Below are positions 8,636 to 17,455 of a stretch of 44,887 nt of DNA, piece after piece. Every line of letters starts with the position of its first letter. Within the stretch, counting starts at the first letter, position 1. Origin of the DNA: Lachnospiraceae bacterium (GTDB lineage: Bacteria > Bacillota > Clostridia > Lachnospirales > Lachnospiraceae); contig JAEEIN010000088.1 of NCBI GenBank assembly GCA_016281385.1, positions 1-44,887 of the forward strand. Direction: 5' to 3'. A program made the translations under genes and the position numbers. The notes below the pieces were generated by a model. That model was not told the DNA's origin. It saw only the letters and a list, made by a program, of their open reading frames with translations, and did no database searches.

Positions 8636-9741
8636 CACTCTCTGACAGGCACTACGGCCTTCCCTTCTTTTCTTAACTTAATGATCTCTTTAAGCTTATC
8701 CGCATAATTCTGATCATTGTATGTAACAACAACCTTCTCATAACCGGTGTTTACTTCGATCTTCTGCCTTGAAAGAGCCATCATAAGATCGTCGATAACG
8801 ATCATGAAACCGATGGCGGGCTTGGAAGATCCGAAGGACTCAAGGAGTCTGTCATATCGACCGCCCTTTATAAGGACATCTCCGATACCGTAGGTATATC
8901 CCTTGAATATGATACCGGTGTAATAGTTGAATTTGCTTAAGATCCCAAGATCGATGGAGATGAACTTCTCATGACCGTAAAGCTTTAAGAGTTCATAAAC
9001 CTTCTCAAGCCTTAGGATCGCATCGTTGGAACGCTTATTTGTTATCCTGTCTTTAAGTTCAAATACCTCGGAAGGATCCCCTGTAAGATCGATGGCATAT
9101 TTAAACTGCTCAGTAAGTTCGGGACTGCAGTTAAACTCCTTTAACATCTCTCCTGCCATAAAGGAATTCTTTGAAGAAATTGCTTCTCTGAGAGTAAGTT
9201 CATCCTCATCCCTGATCCCGGCAGCTTCGCAAAGCCCCTTAAAGAATCCTATATGACCGAGAACCAGCTGAAACTCCTTAAGTCCCGATGCCAGCAGGCA
9301 GTCGATAACCAGATTGATAAGCTCGGCATCCGCTTCTGCAGAATCATCGTTCATAAGTTCGCAGCCAACCTCGGTAACCTCTTTTAACTTGCCCTGAAGG
9401 GCAGAGTTATTTATAAAAGTGTTTCCCGAATATGTAAGCCTGATGGGCTTTGTCTCTTCGTCAAAATACTTGGCAACGCATCTTGCGATGGAGGGCGTGA
9501 AGTCAGGTCTCAGTACCAGGGTATTTCCGTCCTTGTCAAAGAATTTGTAAAGATCCTTACTTGGAGTCGTACCTATCTCCTTTGAAAAGACGTCGAAATA
9601 CTCAAATGTAGGGGTCTGGATATCATCGAATCCGTAAAGTCTGATCACATCCTTGACCTTCTTTTCAAGAGTAAGTTTTCTCTGAAACTCCTCGCCGTAT
9701 ATATCCCTTACACCGTCGGGAGTGTGTACTAGCTTTTTCAT
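8635..9741 (-). CDS. hisZ: ATP phosphoribosyltransferase regulatory subunit
   Basis: HisZ is a catalytically inactive histidyl-tRNA-synthetase-like protein needed by short HisG for activity and histidine feedback. 368 residues. Class II synthetase-like features are visible: TPDGVRDIYGEE at the start, TPTFEYFDVF, LRPDFTPSIARCVA, and YYTGIIFKGYTYGIGDVLIKGGRYDRL. No anticodon-binding domain of normal size follows, which fits HisZ rather than HisRS. First gene of the his operon; ATG at 9741 with GCGAGG 6 nt upstream. Confidence 0.95.
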   Translation of the reverse strand: MKKLVHTPDGVRDIYGEEFQRKLTLEKKVKDVIRLYGFDDIQTPTFEYFDVFSKEIGTTPSKDLYKFFDKDGNTLVLRPDFTPSIARCVAKYFDEETKPIRLTYSGNTFINNSALQGKLKEVTEVGCELMNDDSAEADAELINLVIDCLLASGLKEFQLVLGHIGFFKGLCEAAGIRDEDELTLREAISSKNSFMAGEMLKEFNCSPELTEQFKYAIDLTGDPSEVFELKDRITNKRSNDAILRLEKVYELLKLYGHEKFISIDLGILSKFNYYTGIIFKGYTYGIGDVLIKGGRYDRLLESFGSSKPAIGFMIVIDDLMMALSRQKIEVNTGYEKVVVTYNDQNYADKLKEIIKLRKEGKAVVPVRE

Positions 9742-9767
9742 TCATAACCTCGCGTTTACTTTAGTGT

Positions 9768-9781
9768 GGTAACGTGCTACC
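9768..9781. promoter_or_regulatory. Dyad at the his transcription start, candidate operator
   Basis: GGTAACGTGCTACC (plus strand) has four-base inverted ends GGTA/TACC. It covers the predicted transcription start of hisZ, the usual place for a repressor site. No regulator is identified and the symmetry is short. Confidence 0.3.
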
Positions 9782-9786
9782 TAATT

Positions 9787-9815
9787 AGCATATTAGCAGA
9801 CGAAATTATTGTCAA
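9787..9815 (-). promoter_or_regulatory. Promoter of the his operon
   Basis: Minus strand -35 TTGACA (9810-9815), 17-nt spacer, -10 TATGCT (9787-9792). Transcription should start near 9780, giving a leader of only about 40 nt, too short for a T-box or peptide attenuator. Confidence 0.75.
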
Positions 9816-9849
9816 GTATTTTTGCACAATTAATACAAATTTAAAGAGT

Positions 9850-10383
9850 TTATTCTTTTTCCGAAAGGTATTTATCAAGCATGTCAAGATACGGGACCAT
9901 GATCCCCGGATGCCTGGAAAGATAGTGTTCTTCCTTCAGTTCATCACGTCTGAAGCTCTTTCTTCCCCCGTTCTTTGCCCTTTTTGTGAAAACGGCCATT
10001 TCTTCCACGGGCATAAAATACATCAGTTCAAGTTTGGTGAAATAGATGAGAAAGAAAGCCACTCCCCCCTGGGCCGCAAATTCCGTCATGAACTGCATCT
10101 GATGGTCATGAATGTTCTGAAGATTGAAGGTTTCCGTGGCACTTTCCTTGGCGTCAAAGCAGATGGGTATGCCCTGGCAGGCACCGATATAGTCCACGGT
10201 ACTCTTCTGATCGAAGTAGGCAAGGGTGATATGCCGGGACTTTTGGTCGATCTCGATGGGAGTTATGGGGGTGGGCACCTTCTGCACCAGCGCAAGCCCC
10301 TTTTCCCTGTACAATTCATTTGTCCGGTTCAGCATCTCTTCAAATGCGGAACCTCTTAAGCCTCTGGATTTCCAAGTTGGCAT
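9850..10383 (-). CDS. recU: Holliday junction resolvase RecU
   Basis: RecU cleaves Holliday junctions during recombination in Firmicutes. The 177-residue protein shows GLRGSAFEEMLNRTNELY, the PTPI segment, the nuclease core STVDYIGACQGIPICFDAKES (Asp and Glu/Lys of the PD-(D/E)XK type), and NIHDHQMQFMTEFAAQGGVAF. Start at 10383 is preceded by AAGGAA and lies just behind the RluA-family gene. In Bacillus recU sits beside a PBP gene; here it closes an RNA-modification operon. Confidence 0.92.
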   Translation of the reverse strand: MPTWKSRGLRGSAFEEMLNRTNELYREKGLALVQKVPTPITPIEIDQKSRHITLAYFDQKSTVDYIGACQGIPICFDAKESATETFNLQNIHDHQMQFMTEFAAQGGVAFFLIYFTKLELMYFMPVEEMAVFTKRAKNGGRKSFRRDELKEEHYLSRHPGIMVPYLDMLDKYLSEKE

Positions 10384-10385
10384 GA

Positions 10386-11363
10386 TTATTTCCTTATGCT
10401 TTCAAATATTGAGGGTTCTTTAATACTTATTGTTTTTCCCGAAAGATCGGGGTAATCGGGAAGTTTCGGAAAAACAAGCTCCACCGCAAAAAGAACCTGA
10501 TACGGAAGCCCCAGAGCCCTGTTAAGTGATGATTCTCCGTATTTATGATCTCCCGCAATGGGATGGCCTATGTGTGAAAGATGTGCCCTTATCTGATGGG
10601 GCTTACCGGTAACAAGAAGTACCTTCAGGACAGTAAGATCCTTTTTTTCTATATATTCAAGAGGAGTATATTCCGTCTCGATATATGAAGCTCCGTTATC
10701 GGGATCCTTGTCATAAACCGTAACCTTGTTGGTTGCTTCATCTTTAAGAAGCCAGCCGCGGATGTTCAAAGGCTCATCAACGCGTCCTTTGACCACGGTC
10801 TGATAGTATTTATGAAGGCTCCTGTCGCGCAAAAGAGCATTTAAGGTATTCGTCCCGAAAGTTGTCTTTCCGAAAAGCAAGAGACCTCCGGTGTTTCGGT
10901 CAAGCCTGTTACAAACAGAAGGAACAAACATGGTCAAGGATTCCCTTGTTATCTTCTTATGAAACAAAAGATAGCCTACGAGCCACTCATTTGCGGAAAG
11001 ATCGTCCTTCAATGCCTTCTGGGAAAGCATGTCGGTGGGTTTGTTCACTATCAGGATATGCTCGTCTTCATATACAATGTCGGGCTCCCCGTAAAGGGCA
11101 TAAGCCTCCATATAAGAAGAAACCGACGGTGCGGGCTTTGTTTTTCCCGAAAAATTCAAAAAGGTCTCGTCAGATAAGAAAAACTTAATTTCATCACCTT
11201 CCGAAACCTTCTCGTTCCCCTCGATCTTCTTTCCGTTAAGCACTATATTCTTTTTGCGAAACATCTTAAACAGGAAGGATGAAGGAGCCTCCTTAAGGAT
11301 ACGCTGCGTATACTTTAAGGCCGACTGCCCCGCTTCCGCTTTCGTAACAACAAAACTCTTCAT
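10386..11363 (-). CDS. RluA family pseudouridine synthase
   Basis: RNA pseudouridine synthase, 325 residues. A small S4-like N-terminal domain (about 13-62, VLNGKKIEGNEKVSEGDEI) precedes the catalytic domain, in which the active-site aspartate is Asp155 in CNRLDRNTGGLLLFGKT. Later signatures VTGKPHQIRAHLSHIGHPIAGDHKYG are intact. Substrate (23S rRNA or tRNA site) cannot be told from sequence. The start codon overlaps the stop of the preceding membrane protein gene as TGATG, so translation is probably coupled. Confidence 0.93.
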   Translation of the reverse strand: MKSFVVTKAEAGQSALKYTQRILKEAPSSFLFKMFRKKNIVLNGKKIEGNEKVSEGDEIKFFLSDETFLNFSGKTKPAPSVSSYMEAYALYGEPDIVYEDEHILIVNKPTDMLSQKALKDDLSANEWLVGYLLFHKKITRESLTMFVPSVCNRLDRNTGGLLLFGKTTFGTNTLNALLRDRSLHKYYQTVVKGRVDEPLNIRGWLLKDEATNKVTVYDKDPDNGASYIETEYTPLEYIEKKDLTVLKVLLVTGKPHQIRAHLSHIGHPIAGDHKYGESSLNRALGLPYQVLFAVELVFPKLPDYPDLSGKTISIKEPSIFESIRK

Positions 11364-11935
11364 CAGATCGATACACTCATTATATTTTCATAAATAAAGG
11401 AATAATCCTTATTGTCATCGGAAAGAGCAGAGAGTTCCCTTGCCCTTTCGATATATTTGTCCGCGTCATTAAAGAACTTGACGCTTATCTTCTCTCCTCC
11501 GCATTTGGAAAGCACGTCCTTTATGTGATCCTCGCCTTCCGTAAGGTCCATGTTCATATCCTCCGTAATGGCTATGAGACATCCCTTTTTGAGGATCAAA
11601 GCACTGACCTGATAATTACGCTTATATGCGGTGAAATAAAGGTCATAATATGTAGAAGCAATGCCGGCTCCCACAAGTTTCTTATACAGTTCCTCCGAAC
11701 AGCCCTTAGCCCTTATAAAGAGGTATGCATGGATGGCATTGCTTGCCATGGGAAGGCAGCCGAGAACTGCCACGAAAGTCAGTATGTTCTGATTGGAACC
11801 GGTGGCAAAATAGCCCGTTAAGAAGATTGCCACGGGAAGTACTATCATTATGGCAGCCTTTATTATCTCCAGTTTTCTCTGTTCCCTGATATATCCGTAA
11901 TCGCCTTTGTAAATTTTGTTTTCTTTCTTCTTCAT
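11363..11935 (-). CDS. Hypothetical membrane protein with two N-terminal TM helices
   Basis: 190-residue protein I do not recognise. A basic N-terminus (MKKKENKIYKGDYGYIREQRK) is followed by two hydrophobic stretches, about 25-46 (IKAAIMIVLPVAIFLTGYFA) and 50-74, then a soluble domain of about 115 residues rich in lysine and acidic residues with no motif known to me. Predicted topology places the C-terminal domain in the cytoplasm. It lies in an operon between an SDR and an RluA-type synthase and overlaps the latter by one base. The Shine-Dalgarno is weak, suggesting coupling to the SDR gene 6 nt upstream. Confidence 0.75.
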   Translation of the reverse strand: MKKKENKIYKGDYGYIREQRKLEIIKAAIMIVLPVAIFLTGYFATGSNQNILTFVAVLGCLPMASNAIHAYLFIRAKGCSEELYKKLVGAGIASTYYDLYFTAYKRNYQVSALILKKGCLIAITEDMNMDLTEGEDHIKDVLSKCGGEKISVKFFNDADKYIERARELSALSDDNKDYSFIYENIMSVSI

Positions 11936-11941
11936 TATCTA

Positions 11942-12718
11942 TCAGTCCCATTCCTTTATCTTTTCCATGGCTTTTAGCATTATCTCTTCGGGAACCTGCA
12001 TGGAAAGGTATCTGAAGGCCTTCATGGGAAGGGAGTACACGGAAACAGGCTTTCTGTGGTAGGAATCCAGCAGCGCCTGCTTAACGACCTTGTCCTCCTC
12101 AGCCATAAAAAATTTCTTAAACGCAAAATCGGAGGATCCGTTTTCTTCCGCTATTCCGAAAAACTCCGTATCAACGGGACCGGGACAAACGGAGGTAACA
12201 GTTATCTTCCTGTCCTTAAGTTCGGAATTCAGAGATTCCGAAAAGCTTAATACATAAGCCTTTGTAGCGGCATATACACTGAATCCGATCTGAGGAAGAA
12301 ATGCAGCCGATGAAGCATACTGGATTATCCTTGCACCGTTAGGCATATAAGGAAGAACAATACCCGTCATATAAGTAAGGGCAAAGCAGTTGACCTTGAT
12401 CATGCCAAGCTGCTTGTTAAGATCCGACTCGGTAAAGTCTCCCGTGATACCGTAACCGGAAGCGTTGACCAGCATCTTTACATCGGGCTTTATCATTTCA
12501 AGTTCAAGCTTTATCTTCTCAAAAGATGCTTCTTCCGACAGGTCGCAGTCTATGATATGTGCCTTATGATCGAGAGTTGCGGCGAGTTCTTCAAGCCTTT
12601 CACGCCTTCTTGCGATAAGCCAGAACTCATCTATTCCCGTTGTATATATCTTATCAAGCTGTCTGACCGTTTCACGGCCCATTCCGGATGAGGCTCCGGT
12701 AACGATGATTATATTCAT
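11942..12718 (-). CDS. SDR family NAD(P)-dependent oxidoreductase
   Basis: Short-chain dehydrogenase/reductase of 258 residues. Rossmann motif TGASSGMG (7-14), NASG (85-88), and the catalytic YxxxK as Tyr149-Lys153 with serines 136/137 upstream (YASSAAF). The overall type (SVCPGPVDTEFF, C-terminal KPVSVYSLPMKAFRYL) resembles the DltE/YdfG-like classical SDRs. Substrate unknown. Start at 12718 has an AAGGAGG. Located between an RsuA-type synthase and the unknown membrane protein. Confidence 0.9.
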   Translation of the reverse strand: MNIIIVTGASSGMGRETVRQLDKIYTTGIDEFWLIARRRERLEELAATLDHKAHIIDCDLSEEASFEKIKLELEMIKPDVKMLVNASGYGITGDFTESDLNKQLGMIKVNCFALTYMTGIVLPYMPNGARIIQYASSAAFLPQIGFSVYAATKAYVLSFSESLNSELKDRKITVTSVCPGPVDTEFFGIAEENGSSDFAFKKFFMAEEDKVVKQALLDSYHRKPVSVYSLPMKAFRYLSMQVPEEIMLKAMEKIKEWD

Positions 12719-12738
12719 GGGATCCTCCTTATAAAGAA

Positions 12739-13437
12739 TCAGTATGATTTAAGTTCCGTTAATTCTTCAGCCGTAAGCCTTCTGAACTCTCCGGGCTTAA
12801 GGGATTCATCAAGAACAACACTGCCCAAAGACAGACGCTTTAATGCAAGAACCTCGTTATTTACAGCAATAAGCATTCTTTTTACCTGATGAAAACGTCC
12901 TTCGCTTATGGATAAAACGATATGATCATCATCCATAACCTTGACTTTGGCCGGTAAGGTCGGTTTATCATCACCTATATCCACTCCTTCGGTCAATGCC
13001 TTTATATCACCTTCCGAAAGGGGGTGAGCAACGGTTACAAGATAGTCTTTAAACACATGTCTTCCGGGGCTTGTCAGGGAATGAACAAGGTCTCCGTCAT
13101 TAGTCACAAACAAAAGACCGGTTGTATCCTTGTCAAGCCTTCCCACGCAGGAAAGGCCCTTTCCGGGTTCATCCCTGAACAGATCCATGACCACCGGATC
13201 CCTGGGATCCTTGTTGGCACAGACAAGGCCCGCCGGTTTGTTCAGCATATAATAAACAAAACGTTCATAGAGGACTGCCTTGCCGTCAAAGGTCACTTCA
13301 TCGGTTTCTTCATTAACTTTTGTGTCCGGGCTTTTTGTGATCGCATTGTTTACGGTGACTCTGCCCTTTGAAACGATCTTTTTGACTTCGCTTCTGGAAA
13401 GGCCCAATGTATCACAAAGGTATTTATCAAGTCTCAT
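12739..13437 (-). CDS. RsuA/RluB family pseudouridine synthase
   Basis: Pseudouridine synthase of the RsuA/RluB/RluE/RluF group, 232 residues. An S4 RNA-binding domain occupies residues 1-48 (MRLDKYLCDTLGLSRSEVKK) and the catalytic aspartate is Asp102 in GRLDKDTTGLLFVTNDG. Probable substrate is rRNA. The ATG at 13437 fits the family's N-terminus but has no Shine-Dalgarno; it lies 14 nt behind the T-run of the preceding terminator, so how it is transcribed and initiated is not obvious. Confidence 0.93.
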   Translation of the reverse strand: MRLDKYLCDTLGLSRSEVKKIVSKGRVTVNNAITKSPDTKVNEETDEVTFDGKAVLYERFVYYMLNKPAGLVCANKDPRDPVVMDLFRDEPGKGLSCVGRLDKDTTGLLFVTNDGDLVHSLTSPGRHVFKDYLVTVAHPLSEGDIKALTEGVDIGDDKPTLPAKVKVMDDDHIVLSISEGRFHQVKRMLIAVNNEVLALKRLSLGSVVLDESLKPGEFRRLTAEELTELKSY

Positions 13438-13451
13438 ATGTTTACAGTATT

Positions 13452-13477
13452 AAAAGAGGGCTGCACAGGCAGCCCTC
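13452..13477 (-). terminator. Rho-independent terminator of the gyrB-gyrA-rsmD-coaD operon
   Basis: Perfect 9-bp stem GAGGGCTGC/GCAGCCCTC (13456-13464 and 13469-13477) with a four-base loop, followed on the minus strand by TTTT. It lies 13 nt past the stop of the coiled-coil gene. Confidence 0.9.
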
Positions 13478-13489
13478 AAACGATCGGAT

Positions 13490-14095
13490 TTACATGATGC
13501 CGGGGCCGGATGTGGCTCCGCTTACATCGATACTTTCAAAGCCCTCATCTTCTGCGGGTCTTAATTCCATACGGTTGTTTCGAACTATGCCCGTACAGCT
13601 GTTGAGATTTGCGATGAGTTCCTCATAATTCTGATTTGCCAGAGAAGTGGCACGGGTAAGAAGGGATTCGATCTGCTCTAAAAGGCCGTCAATATAATCA
13701 ACTGCGGAAGCCTTATAGGAGTTTGCTTCAACCGTTGCATTGTCAAGAATGTCCTGAGCTTCCTGAGTTGCATGGGAAACAACCTCATTGGCCTTGGCAT
13801 ATGCCTGCTGCATGATCTCATGTTCATTGATAAGCTCGGTGGTCTGAGCTGTAGTCTTATCAATAAGAGCCTTCGCTTTTGCCCTTGCATCGTTTAAGAT
13901 ATTTTCCTTCTGCATGATTATCTGACGATAATCTTCGATCTCGGAAGGAGTTACCTGTCTTAACTCTCTGATGAGCTCGTCTATCTCCTCTTTATTGACA
14001 ATGATCTTTGTTGTGGATAAAGTCTGAAACTTACAATTGGCAATATAATCTTCGATAGTGTCGATGGCATTTTCGATTTTGCTTGTCATTTCCAT
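13490..14095 (-). CDS. Coiled-coil protein (V-ATPase subunit H-like family)
   Basis: 201-residue protein, largely helical. Residues 65-170 form a continuous heptad-rich region with many Ala, Glu, Gln and Lys residues (NDARAKAKALIDKTTAQTTELI, ANEVVSHATQEAQDILDNA), ending in a short acidic tail. Such proteins are often labelled 'vacuolar-type H+-ATPase subunit H' or 'ATPase' in Clostridia next to coaD; the pattern also resembles DivIVA-like scaffold proteins. There is no V-ATPase operon here, so that name should not be read as function. It ends the topoisomerase/rsmD/coaD operon. Confidence 0.75.
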   Translation of the reverse strand: MEMTSKIENAIDTIEDYIANCKFQTLSTTKIIVNKEEIDELIRELRQVTPSEIEDYRQIIMQKENILNDARAKAKALIDKTTAQTTELINEHEIMQQAYAKANEVVSHATQEAQDILDNATVEANSYKASAVDYIDGLLEQIESLLTRATSLANQNYEELIANLNSCTGIVRNNRMELRPAEDEGFESIDVSGATSGPGIM

Positions 14096-14109
14096 TCCCT
14101 CAATACATT

Positions 14110-14595
14110 TTATTTTTTATAGAGGCGCTCATAAAGCATTTCAGCTACCGACTTCGGTACAAAGTCCTCAAGTTCTCCGCCGAACTGAGCTATCTGCTTA
14201 ACGCTTGAAGAGCTTAAATACGAATACTTGAGAGTGGTATTCAGATATACGGTTTCAAGCTCGTTATGGGATAACTTGCTGTTCATCATGGACATCTGAA
14301 ATTCATACTCAAAATCGGTTATCGCCCTCAGTCCCCTGATGGCAATATGTATGTCCTGAGCCTTGCAATATTCAGATAAAAGTCCGCCGAAACTCTCTAT
14401 TTTCACATTCGGAAGGTCTTTTGTCGCCTCTTTCAATATATTAACACGTTCCTCTACAGAAAACAACGGAGTTTTTTCCTTGTTATCAAGGACTCCCACC
14501 GTAACTTCGTCAAAGATCTTTGCGGCTCTTTCAATGATATCGAGATGTCCGTAGGTCATGGGATCGAAGGTTCCGGGATATATGGCTCTTTTCAT
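14110..14595 (-). CDS. coaD: Phosphopantetheine adenylyltransferase
   Basis: Penultimate step of coenzyme A synthesis, adenylation of 4'-phosphopantetheine. 161 residues, standard length. Nucleotidyltransferase motifs: YPGTFDPMTYGHLDII with the T/HxGH-type site (His17), RGLRAITDFEYEFQM, and YLSSSSVKQIA near the C-terminus. Three nt behind rsmD, the usual rsmD-coaD pair of Firmicutes. Confidence 0.97.
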   Translation of the reverse strand: MKRAIYPGTFDPMTYGHLDIIERAAKIFDEVTVGVLDNKEKTPLFSVEERVNILKEATKDLPNVKIESFGGLLSEYCKAQDIHIAIRGLRAITDFEYEFQMSMMNSKLSHNELETVYLNTTLKYSYLSSSSVKQIAQFGGELEDFVPKSVAEMLYERLYKK

Positions 14596-14598
14596 TTT

Positions 14599-15156
14599 TC
14601 ACTCCTTTGAAAGATACAAAAACATATGCTTGTTTGTCTTGTATTTCTTCTCTTTACAGATATCATACCCCAACCCCGTCACGTAATCAAACGGTGTATT
14701 CAGGCTTGCCTCAACAACAAAAAGCGTATCCTCATCCACATAGGGCTGATCCTTTAAACGGATGAGCATTTCCTTCTCAAGTTCCTTATCGTAAGGCGGA
14801 TCCATAAAAACAATATCAACATGGGATTCATGGATCTGATAAAGGCAGTTGAGAGCATCGGAAGAAAGGACCGTTGACTTCTCCTCCATGTGAGTGTGCT
14901 TGACATTCTCAACTATGCAATTAAGGGCTTCCCTTGAATTGTCCACAAAATAGGCTTTCTTCGCCCCTCTTGAAAGAGCTTCGATACCTATGGCTCCGCT
15001 TCCGGCAAAAAGATCAAGCACAACCGCTCCGGGAACATCTCCCTGAAGCATATTGAAAAGTGTTTCCTTGATCCTGTCCGTTGTAGGCCTTGTATCAAGA
15101 CCGTCAGGAGTCTTTAAACGAAGATTTCTCGCACTTCCCGAAATTACTCTTAACAT
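14599..15156 (-). CDS. rsmD: 16S rRNA (guanine(966)-N(2))-methyltransferase
   Basis: SAM-dependent methyltransferase acting on G966 of 16S rRNA. 185 residues. Typical signatures: MLRVISGSARNLRLKTPDG, TRPTTDRIKETLFNML, SAM-binding VLDLFAGSGAIGIEALSRG, and catalytic DPPY in IVFMDPPYDKE. Follows the topoisomerase A gene by 3 nt and precedes coaD by 3 nt. Confidence 0.96.
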   Translation of the reverse strand: MLRVISGSARNLRLKTPDGLDTRPTTDRIKETLFNMLQGDVPGAVVLDLFAGSGAIGIEALSRGAKKAYFVDNSREALNCIVENVKHTHMEEKSTVLSSDALNCLYQIHESHVDIVFMDPPYDKELEKEMLIRLKDQPYVDEDTLFVVEASLNTPFDYVTGLGYDICKEKKYKTNKHMFLYLSKE

Positions 15157-15159
15157 ATC

Positions 15160-17430
15160 TTATCCTCTTATCTTGATTCCCTTTGAATCTCTGTGAAGGG
15201 GTTTAACCTTTGCATGAAGATCGAAGGGCTTTCCGTTGTACTCGATGGTGTTCTCTCCGGCATTGTGGGTGTAATAAACCTCTTCAACAAGATCACCCTT
15301 GTTCAGCTTCATTCCCCTGACACCGACAGCAGCTTTCTTCTTCTCGGGGATCTCGTCGATGGCGAACCTTAAGAACACACCGTCATTGGTACGAAGAACG
15401 ATATTCTTCTCATCCTCAAGAACCTTTACGCTGACAAGTCTGTCACCATCATTGAGCTTGGTTGCGGCTATGGTAAGCTTGCCTGCGTCAAACTCACTTC
15501 CGTCGGTGATCTTGACCATGGACTGCTCGGTCACAAAAACAAAGCGTTTATACTTGATCTCATCCTTGCTTACAACGCACAGGAACCGTTCATTTACCGA
15601 ATTGTAATTTGAGATATTATCGATGGGAACGCCCTTGTCGCGAAGCTTGCCTGCGGGAACATCCTTCACCTTCACGGTATGCATGACGCCGGTGTCGGTA
15701 AATATGCATACCCTGCCGTCGGATTTTACAAGGAATACATATCTGTTTTCGGAATCCACCGTTTCCTTATTTCTTTCGTAAGTAGCCGGATCGATGGTCC
15801 TTGCATATCCGAAGCGGTCCATAAGGAAGTAAAGATCGACGACTTCCGCTTTCTTCTCCTCGTATACTATCTCCTCGGCATCTTCGATGACAGTCCTTCT
15901 TTCCCTGCCAAACTCAGACTTAAGTTCCTCCATATCCGAGATTATTGTATCTGCCATTATATCACGATTATCCAGAATATCCTCGTATCTTGCGATATTT
16001 GCAAGAGTGTCCTCGTGATCGTTGATGAGGGCATTTATCTCAAGACCTATCAGACGATACAGTCTCATATCAAGGATCGCATTGGCCTGACGCTCGGTGA
16101 AATTAAGCTGAGTAGCCATGACCTTTGATTCCTTGGATTTGAACTTGATGCCTTCGATATTACCGTCTGTGAGGCAGGCCTTTGCCATGTTACGATCCTT
16201 GGACCCTCTCAGGATCTCAATGATAAGGTCAATGACATTTACGGCCCTGATGAGACCGCTCTGTATCTCCTCCTTCTCACGTTCCTTTGCAAGAAGGTTC
16301 GTATACTTTCTTGTAGCTATCTCAAACTGGAACTTTACATGCTCCGCAATGATACTCTTTACACCAAGAGTTTCGGGACGACCGTCCACTATGGCAAGCA
16401 TGTTGACACCGAAAGTATCCTCAAGACGGGTCTTTTTGTAAAGCATATTGACAAAGGTGTCAGCATCCGCGTCTTTCCTTAACTCGAATACGATCCTTAT
16501 ACCGTCCTTTGAAGACTGGTTCGAGATGTCAACAATGTCATTTGTTTTCTTTGTTTCTGCAAGAGCCGCAACATCGGAAAGGAACTTTCCGATATTAGCG
16601 CCTATCATGGTATAGGGTATCTCGGTTACAACTACGTTGGTCTTACCGCCCTTTGCCTTCTCGATCTCCACCTTGCCCCGGATCTTTATTTTTCCGACAC
16701 CGGTCTCATAAATGTTGAGAAGTTCGGATTTATTGACTATGATACCGCCGGTGGGAAAATCCGGTCCCGGCATTATGGACATCAATTCCTCCGTGGTGAT
16801 ATCGGGATTTCTCATGTAGGCTTTGGTGGCATCAATGACTTCCCCAAGATTGTGAGGTGCAATATTGGTAGCCATACCTACGGCAATACCTTCGGAACCG
16901 TTTACAAGGAGATTGGGAAATCTGGAAGGAAGGACCGAAGGTTCTTTTTCGTTTTCATCAAAGTTGGGAATGAAATCAACAACGTTCTTATCAAGGTCCG
17001 CCAGAAGTCCGACCTGGGAGATTTTGGCAAGACGGGCTTCGGTATAACGCATTGCAGCGGCTCCGTCACCTTCGATGTTTCCGAAGTTGCCGTGACCGTC
17101 CACAAGTGGCATTCCCTTCTTGAAATCCTGTGTAAGAACAACAAGTGCATCATATATCGAAGAATCACCGTGAGGATGATATTTACCCATGGTATCGCCA
17201 ACAATACGTGCGCTCTTACGATAAGCGGAATCGTATTTGATGCCCAGTTCGTGCATATCGTAAAGAACCCTTCTCTGAACGGGCTTTAATCCGTCACGAA
17301 CATCCGGAAGAGCTCTGGCGATTATGACACTCATTGCATAATCCACGAAGGATTTGCTCATGACATCCGAATACTCGGTGGGTATTATTCTTTCTTCCGG
17401 CGTTACAGCAATCGTATCTTTCTTTTTCAT
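15160..17430 (-). CDS. Type IIA DNA topoisomerase subunit A (GyrA/ParC family)
   Basis: DNA-cleaving subunit of a type IIA topoisomerase, 756 residues, shorter than typical GyrA (about 820-870). The active-site tyrosine is Tyr129 in AAMRYTEARL; the quinolone-binding region keeps Ser90 and Asp94 (PHGDSSIYDA), the wild-type sensitive state. The C-terminal beta-pinwheel has blade-like repeats (RYVFLVKSDGRVCIFTD, KNIVLRTNDGVFLRF, GVRGMKLNKGD) but I find no GyrA-box QRRGG(K/R)G. That argues for a topoisomerase IV-like or second paralogue rather than the replicative gyrase. It follows its B subunit by 25 nt. Confidence 0.9.
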   Translation of the reverse strand: MKKKDTIAVTPEERIIPTEYSDVMSKSFVDYAMSVIIARALPDVRDGLKPVQRRVLYDMHELGIKYDSAYRKSARIVGDTMGKYHPHGDSSIYDALVVLTQDFKKGMPLVDGHGNFGNIEGDGAAAMRYTEARLAKISQVGLLADLDKNVVDFIPNFDENEKEPSVLPSRFPNLLVNGSEGIAVGMATNIAPHNLGEVIDATKAYMRNPDITTEELMSIMPGPDFPTGGIIVNKSELLNIYETGVGKIKIRGKVEIEKAKGGKTNVVVTEIPYTMIGANIGKFLSDVAALAETKKTNDIVDISNQSSKDGIRIVFELRKDADADTFVNMLYKKTRLEDTFGVNMLAIVDGRPETLGVKSIIAEHVKFQFEIATRKYTNLLAKEREKEEIQSGLIRAVNVIDLIIEILRGSKDRNMAKACLTDGNIEGIKFKSKESKVMATQLNFTERQANAILDMRLYRLIGLEINALINDHEDTLANIARYEDILDNRDIMADTIISDMEELKSEFGRERRTVIEDAEEIVYEEKKAEVVDLYFLMDRFGYARTIDPATYERNKETVDSENRYVFLVKSDGRVCIFTDTGVMHTVKVKDVPAGKLRDKGVPIDNISNYNSVNERFLCVVSKDEIKYKRFVFVTEQSMVKITDGSEFDAGKLTIAATKLNDGDRLVSVKVLEDEKNIVLRTNDGVFLRFAIDEIPEKKKAAVGVRGMKLNKGDLVEEVYYTHNAGENTIEYNGKPFDLHAKVKPLHRDSKGIKIRG

Positions 17431-17455
17431 AGCCTTTACCTTTATCGCTTAATCT

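Noticed and set aside
9742-9815. T-box or attenuator leader for the his operon
   Set aside because: The leader is too short and no T-box motif or leader peptide is present on the minus strand.
13490-14095. V-type ATPase subunit H
   Set aside because: Only coiled-coil similarity; no other ATPase subunit gene is near, so the name would mislead.
15160-17430. Quinolone-resistance substitution
   Set aside because: The key positions read Ser90 and Asp94, the usual sensitive residues.
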